Translations under genes and position numbers: made by a program
Shown: positions 58,647 through 64,000 of the stretch, in pieces
Layout of the letters: every line of letters starts with the position of its first letter
Numbering within the stretch: the first letter of the stretch is position 1
Assembly (NCBI RefSeq): GCF_041381155.1
Contig: NC_091134.1
Coordinates: forward strand, 41,375,338 to 41,439,337
Reading direction: 5' to 3'
Source of the DNA: Argopecten irradians
Taxonomy: Eukaryota > Mollusca > Bivalvia > Pectinida > Pectinidae
Length of the DNA stretch: 64,000 nucleotides
The notes under the pieces: model-generated
The model's database searches: none
What the model was told of the DNA's origin: nothing
What the model saw: the letters and a program-made list of their open reading frames with translations, nothing else

Positions 58647-61600
58647 TCACTGTACTTGTTGTATCAATGTGATGTTGTCTCCCTTTAGCAGAATTCGTCC
58701 TGAAAGAAAAAATAAAATTTGGTGCCATTTTGGTATATAGAGAAATTCAGTTCATTCTAAATCTGATGGTAATAAAAATACAAGAATCTATGGTTATGTA
58801 CTTAAATGAAATGTTCAATATTCACTAATAGACATGAATCCCTCCAACTAGATATATATTTAATGTTGAAAGAACAGACATTTGTACCACATTATGCTCA
58901 CTATAATGCTATTTGGATGGGGCACACAAATGTCTCGCAACAGTGTGAACTAAAGGAGGAAAACCGTAAATTGACTTCAAGTGATACAAGTATGTATGCT
59001 CCCAATCTGATTAAAATACTTATTATCACTGTATCCCATGCATAGAGGGCCACATTCTGCCTGGTGACTTTCGATTCATTCTCCCTGTACTTCAGTTCAA
59101 ATTATCTCCGCCAAGCTACATCAACTGAGAACAACATTCATCCTAGCCCACATATACATTTAGCTATATGTAACGTTGTGCTCTTTGGTTGAGACGACTA
59201 CATATGTAAGCTATATAGATAGCAAACTGTTTCATCCCCTAAATTTTTACTTTGCAGATTCAGGAAGTAGCAATTGATTGTCCAATTTCAAAAGTTACCA
59301 GAACGTGACTGCTAATGGGATGTAGTAAGATTCTTTACTAAACCAAGTGAGAATAAGGATCTGCATTTTAATTAGATTGACATGTTCTATAAGTTTAAAC
59401 CAGATTAAAATCCTTACAAGTGGTATTAAAAAGGTAAAATTATCTAATCCTTCTAAGTACCATAGAGATGTCTTGCCTTCAAACAAAATACCTCTCTATA
59501 TGACCTAACAATATCATTAAAGTTTGTAGTTAACATGTAAAGACGTCATACTAACTGAAGATAATCTACACGAATTGTGAAGAATTTGGAAACCTTACCT
59601 AATGTTTTCCTTGACTTTGTTTTCATGTGTACCTCTTCAGCTTCATCCAACACCAGGTTCATGTATTCATCAAATCCCTGTCACAAAACACATGTACGTT
59701 ACAAAACACATGTACAATAAATACTATATAGTCACAAATGTTACTGTCGACGTTACTTTGAAAGGCACGGCTGCATTACTTCCTTGATATGTGCATCTAT
59801 ACACACAAGCGCGGTTAATTTATTCTGCAGCGCTTGTTTTTATTGGTCTACGCATTTCTATGAACATGTCCATTTCCCCACAAATAAGCATCAGAAAAAA
59901 TGTGCGTTCGAACTATCCAAGTTGAAATCGGTAAAAATCAGTTTTAGCACCGATACATATCTGATATAAGCGACTTAAAGCAGAACATTTCTAGGAAAAG
60001 CACACATTTTGCTTATTTACCTGAAAGATGAATTTTCACTTAACGTGAGTATTCGTAAATCAAAATTAGAAATGTAATGTTGATTGTGTAACAGAAGGCA
60101 TGCGTGTAGTCAAGGCCCCAAAACAGCACCGTTCATGATCGAGGCCTAGAATTTACATCGACGTCCGTAATTATTTATTGGCAGTAAACCACTGAAAATC
60201 TAGTTAACTAATAGTCCTTTGTTATATTTCCTAACTAAATATAGTTTTTAATTATAAATAAAGTCGGTTGCATTTACAAAACTGCTGCTGAAAATGTTTA
60301 CATTCTGTTCGTAAAATTAGGTCACAGTCGAACTGTCAGATTGTCTAACCCCCGATCGCAGATTGTCTACGACTAAATTAGAAACATAGACTATGTTAAT
60401 GAATTTAAATTTTAAACTGATGAAAACTATGTATCTTTTACCTTTACATTGTTAAAATATTGCCAACAAGTGGATTGTTTTGGCTGGAGCTGAATACCCA
60501 GCGTTCTCCCTGACATGACACCTCGTAACTGGCTTGCCCAAACCAGGCAGCATCCGGCACATGTTTACATGCATTAACAATTTGATCAGCTGACAAAAGA
60601 AAGACCAAATGTTGAATTTTAATGATGATTTTAAGTGATATCTTTATCTAGATTGGGCCTAAGAAACATTGGCGATTTCTTCCACGTACATCAAGTACAA
60701 ATATACATTGTTGGTGTGCTATTTTGTTCACAATATGTTCATTTTAATTCATTATCTGTTGTAAGTGTCATTATAATGATTATTAATACAGTCTTTAATT
60801 AAAAAATCTTTGTGGCAATATTTAAAATACTGTCATTTTTGGGGATCCCATTGTGCCGATTTCCAGACAAAAATCTTGCCTTAACTTCGTTCATTTGACT
60901 TGTTTGAACTGTCACTAACTAAAGAATTATTGTTTTTTCCAGAAAAAATTGTGTGTTTGAACTATCCGTTGGTTCAAATTAATCAGGACATTACCATACA
61001 GTTTATATGTACTATGCAAAGTTAATTAAAATATCGAGTTGTTTGTTCTACATCGAAACTGAGAGGCCATGTCACTATGCCATCACATCTAGGTGAACAC
61101 GACTGTCAGTGTTGTTTATGGGACGGAGCTTATGAAGTCAGACTCGACCAATCGCCACGCACATACTTATCCCATTCAATTTGTGCCTGTATAGATCAAA
61201 GGAACTTCATCCGTCTATCTGGTTAGTACTACATCTGTGCCTTCAAAGTAATCCAGTGTCAACAGTAAAAGAGAAAAAAAATCTAAACTTCTGTTGCAAT
61301 TTCAAACTAATTACTTCTATCTAGTGTCAAGTTATCTCAGATTATAATACCTATTTATTATTAGCATTTGGCCACGAATCAATGAAAGTTAATCTAAACA
61401 TACAGGGTAATATGTATGAAATTTTAGAAAGATGAAATATTTTCTGACGTACAAAAACAAACCTCAATTTTCAAAATCGATTTAAAATTAACAGCTGTCG
61501 ACAAGAGTAAGGAGATCAATGGGAGCCTATAGCTACAATACATATAGAATATGTGAAAATCTCAGCAGGATCTTTTTGAGAAATACGTGATATTTGAACA

Positions 61601-62275
61601 GTGGACCTTGGATGTTTGAACAGTCTCCCCATAATCATCTGATAAAAGTATACCGGTATATACTGGCATTCAACAAACAGAGCTCAAATCCAGGAAATTT
61701 GCTGGCATATCTATCAGGGCATCCAGTAGACCCCTGGGAGTCAGTATGGTTTTGACTCCCAAAAACAGAGTTGGCTCCTGGCTTTGAAGCACATATGTCT
61801 ACCGGTATTTGTCACAGGCTTAAACCTTTGACTCTTTAAAATTTCTGAGAAGTGGTTATTTGACTTCTGAAAACTACTAAAAGAAAAGGGTCAACTAGAT
61901 GTCCTGTTTTTATACTTGACTTTTGAAGTCATACCCTGCCAGAACAAGAGTAAAACTCTGTGAATGATTATTTTTTCTATAATATCATACTCACCACAAT
62001 ACATCCCTCTATTCTTAGATTGGTCTGTTCATAAAGCCAAACCTGAATTCTTGACCTCTGTAAAATTACAAGTGAATCACCATTCATGAAAAAATTGCTT
62101 TGCTATTCTAAATACCAGGTTAAGAGATGCCTGTTGAATATTAACTGTACAAATTAGGTAATTACCTAAGCTTCTTTGCATTATATAAATTAATAAAGTT
62201 TTCATTCATTTATATGGATAATTGAACAGGTAGTGTACATATACTTACATTTTGTAAATATCTGAAAATCAAGTT
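58647..62275 (-). CDS. SNRPE: Small nuclear ribonucleoprotein E (SmE), 5' end beyond window
   Basis: Four exons on the minus strand: 62275-62249 (27 nt), 62057-61995, 59677-59599 and 58699-58647. They read [57 protein letters not shown] and [16 protein letters not shown] in phase to a stop. This is the Sm fold with Sm1 and Sm2 motifs (KGDNIT) and matches human SmE almost residue for residue. SmE is one of seven proteins of the ring around spliceosomal snRNAs. The first 18 or so residues (expected MAYRGQG...) are not found up to 64,000 and should lie beyond the window. Confidence 0.95.
59085..59390. mobile_element. Unclassified repeat family D, copy 2
   Basis: Same order of blocks as 39,926-40,262: TTGTGCTCTTTGGTTGAGAC, GGAAGTAGCAATTG, ACCAGAACGTGACTGC, AGAATAAGGATCTGCA. 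It lies in the last intron of SNRPE. Confidence 0.45.
59678..61994 (-). other. SNRPE intron, nothing recognised
   Basis: Apart from short AT-rich runs this 2.3-kb intron shows no supported exon, RNA gene or element with clear ends on either strand. Confidence 0.45.
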
Positions 62276-64000
62276 CTGCTCAGAGTCAAGGAAAAATAAA
62301 CAGCAGTTCTAACTAAATCCTTATAATAATTAGTAATAGAGTCAGTGCAGCTCAAACGGGTCAGTGATATACAGGACTCATCTAGACAAGTCCTGGACTC
62401 AAGATTTTCCTGCGGGGCTCACCAAAATTTTGAGAACCCTCTTTATTTCCTTGTAATGGGACTCATCAAAATTTGAAAATTAATCTTCTGGACATGTCTT
62501 AAAAAATCTTAAATTTAAACAAACTAAAAAACATTCATAAAATGTAATCCCATAAAAGTGATTTTAAACATAATATTACAATAACATGTCGTTTTAAATC
62601 AAAGGGTTAACATCTACTTGTGCCGGATTGTTGATCGCTAAAATCCACAATATAAGCTTGGCTCACGGCAATGTACGTATGGCAAAGGCTAAAAAAACAG
62701 CTTACTTGAGAACCATTTAATGGACAACAGAAAAATATCAATTTGATATGTAGATATTGTAAGCAATTATTTGTGTGCATACAAAATTTTACACTTGGTG
62801 TAAACCATATAAAGCATTTCCTAAAATATTTACATCGTTTTTCTCTGCCCTAAAGTAGACAGTACTTCTGGTCATGTGCACAAGCATTGCAATCAACATA
62901 TGTCTTCGGTAAAAACTGAATAGATGAAAGGCCCATATCAGTATCGATTTTATTAGACATGACAGTTCAAGTTATAACATTTTTTAGTAAAGAAAATGTT
63001 CTTTGAGGTGGATTTTTTTGTATAAGAAAAATGTGTTATTTGTTGATCTTACAATCGATATCAATGTGTAATGTTCTGATACATTACTCTTATACAGGTT
63101 GGGGACCATCCCGTATATGCAGGATAGTCCTGCATATGAGTAATAGTCCTGTATTTGAGGGATAATTTTGTTACGCAAATGCAAGATTCTATGAAATGAA
63201 AAGTGATTAAGTTGATTTAAACATTGTCATCAAAAAAGGGCATCATAATTTTTATATGGCATCATCACTAATACAACTTTCCACATTATTACTCAAATGG
63301 AAACAAATTTCATCATCTAAATGTTTGTAAAAGTCACAAACAAAATCACCTCTATTGCTTACTATGGGTCTAAAAATAGAACACAGGTAAAAGTCAATCA
63401 CCATGACATTTGCACTAAATTTCCCTGATGGCTATACACTGTAGTCTATGGAGAGCACCTAAATTGTCACTTTATTACAAAGTGAGATAATAGAATTCAA
63501 TAGTTCATAAACAAATACATAAAGTTTTCAATTAGTTATATGGGTATCTGAAAATGATGACGCCCTTTTTTGATACAATTTTTTAAAACAACTTTATCCA
63601 TTTTCATTTCACATAATCCTGCATTTGAGTAACAAATTTATCCCTCAAATACAGGACTATTACTCAAATGCAGGACTATCCTGCATATACGAGATGGTCC
63701 CCAACCTGTTATAAGCTACGGGTAACCAGGTAAGGGCCGATTTTCAACAGTCGGGTACCAGGGCAAAATTTTTGTTGTACCCGTTACAGCCATAAAAATG
63801 CACTAATGTTCAAATGCTCCGCTTTCTATGAAGTTATCCTAAAGACCAAATAACAAAAATGTTAAGGGCATATTTTGATATCGCACAAAACGACATGGGC
63901 GAAACTGACACAAATATATATACGTCTTGTTTAGTGTCCGACTGTCGGTAAATCAGATAAAACACAACCATAACACACCAACACCCCCCCCCCTTTCATT
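62276..64000 (-). other. SNRPE 5' intron region
   Basis: Sequence upstream of the first SNRPE exon present here. It holds the 614-bp MITE at 63,095-63,708. The start exon of SNRPE was searched for on the minus strand and not found. The window ends in a C run. Confidence 0.45.
63095..63708. mobile_element. 614-bp MITE with about 110-bp inverted ends and TTATA duplication
   Basis: CAGGTTGGGGACCATCCCGT opens and ACGAGATGGTCCCCAACCTG closes the element. The arms match for about 110 bp with few differences, including TATGCAGGATAGTCCTGCAT and GTCCTGTATTTGAGGGATAA. TTATA at 63,090-63,094 and 63,709-63,713 is the target duplication. The CAGG start and 5-bp duplication are shared with 38,335-38,775. 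No transposase is present. Confidence 0.85.

Noticed and set aside
61080-61220. Possible promoter or exon in the SNRPE intron (GC-richer stretch with GATTGG)
   Set aside because: No open frame matching SmE and no supported splice sites.

Overview
The window looks like nuclear DNA of a bivalve mollusc. It is AT-rich, its genes are split into many short exons with GT-AG introns, and most introns and gaps carry short non-autonomous mobile elements. Two of these, a hairpin-ended element with a (GTCC)n stretch and one opening with a GGTCATCTGACCC hairpin, are types I associate with bivalve genomes. The species cannot be fixed from the sequence alone.

Layout: (1) 340-14,076, minus strand: UBXN11-type SEP/UBX protein; ten exons are present and the 3' end lies outside the window. 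(2) 15,941-27,756, plus: an 813-residue protein with a Sec23-like zinc finger and a von Willebrand A domain, resembling proteins named circularly permutated Ras protein 1-like; it carries a nine-unit GQSSEGA repeat. (3) 27,757-33,832: gene-free, rich in mobile elements. (4) 33,833-37,188, minus: complete five-exon RPL36A (eL42), hosting two nearly identical H/ACA snoRNA candidates in introns 2 and 4. (5) 37,338-43,693, plus: complete nine-exon ACAT2-type acetyl-CoA acetyltransferase, head-to-head with RPL36A with only 149 bp between the start codons. (6) 43,694-47,707: gene-free, with a minisatellite. (7) 47,708-57,088, plus: a 435-residue type I membrane protein with signal peptide, cysteine-rich ectodomain and basic tail; its first intron is a GC-AG intron of about 6 kb filled with repeats. 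(8) 58,647-62,275, minus: SNRPE (SmE), lacking only its first exon(s), convergent with gene 7.

The genes do not form a pathway. RPL36A, SNRPE and the snoRNAs are housekeeping RNA/ribosome genes, ACAT2 serves acetoacetyl-CoA and sterol precursor metabolism, and UBXN11 and the vWA protein are cytoplasmic. In all five genes the exon joins were checked by hand and the reading phase is kept at every junction.

The strongest non-routine signals are the duplicated intronic H/ACA RNA, two Helentron-like element families sharing the same first bases, an intronic minisatellite whose units copy the 3' splice junction of the next exon, and a phase-symmetric candidate cassette exon in the membrane protein gene. 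I see no tRNA, rRNA, CRISPR array or retrovirus-like element.
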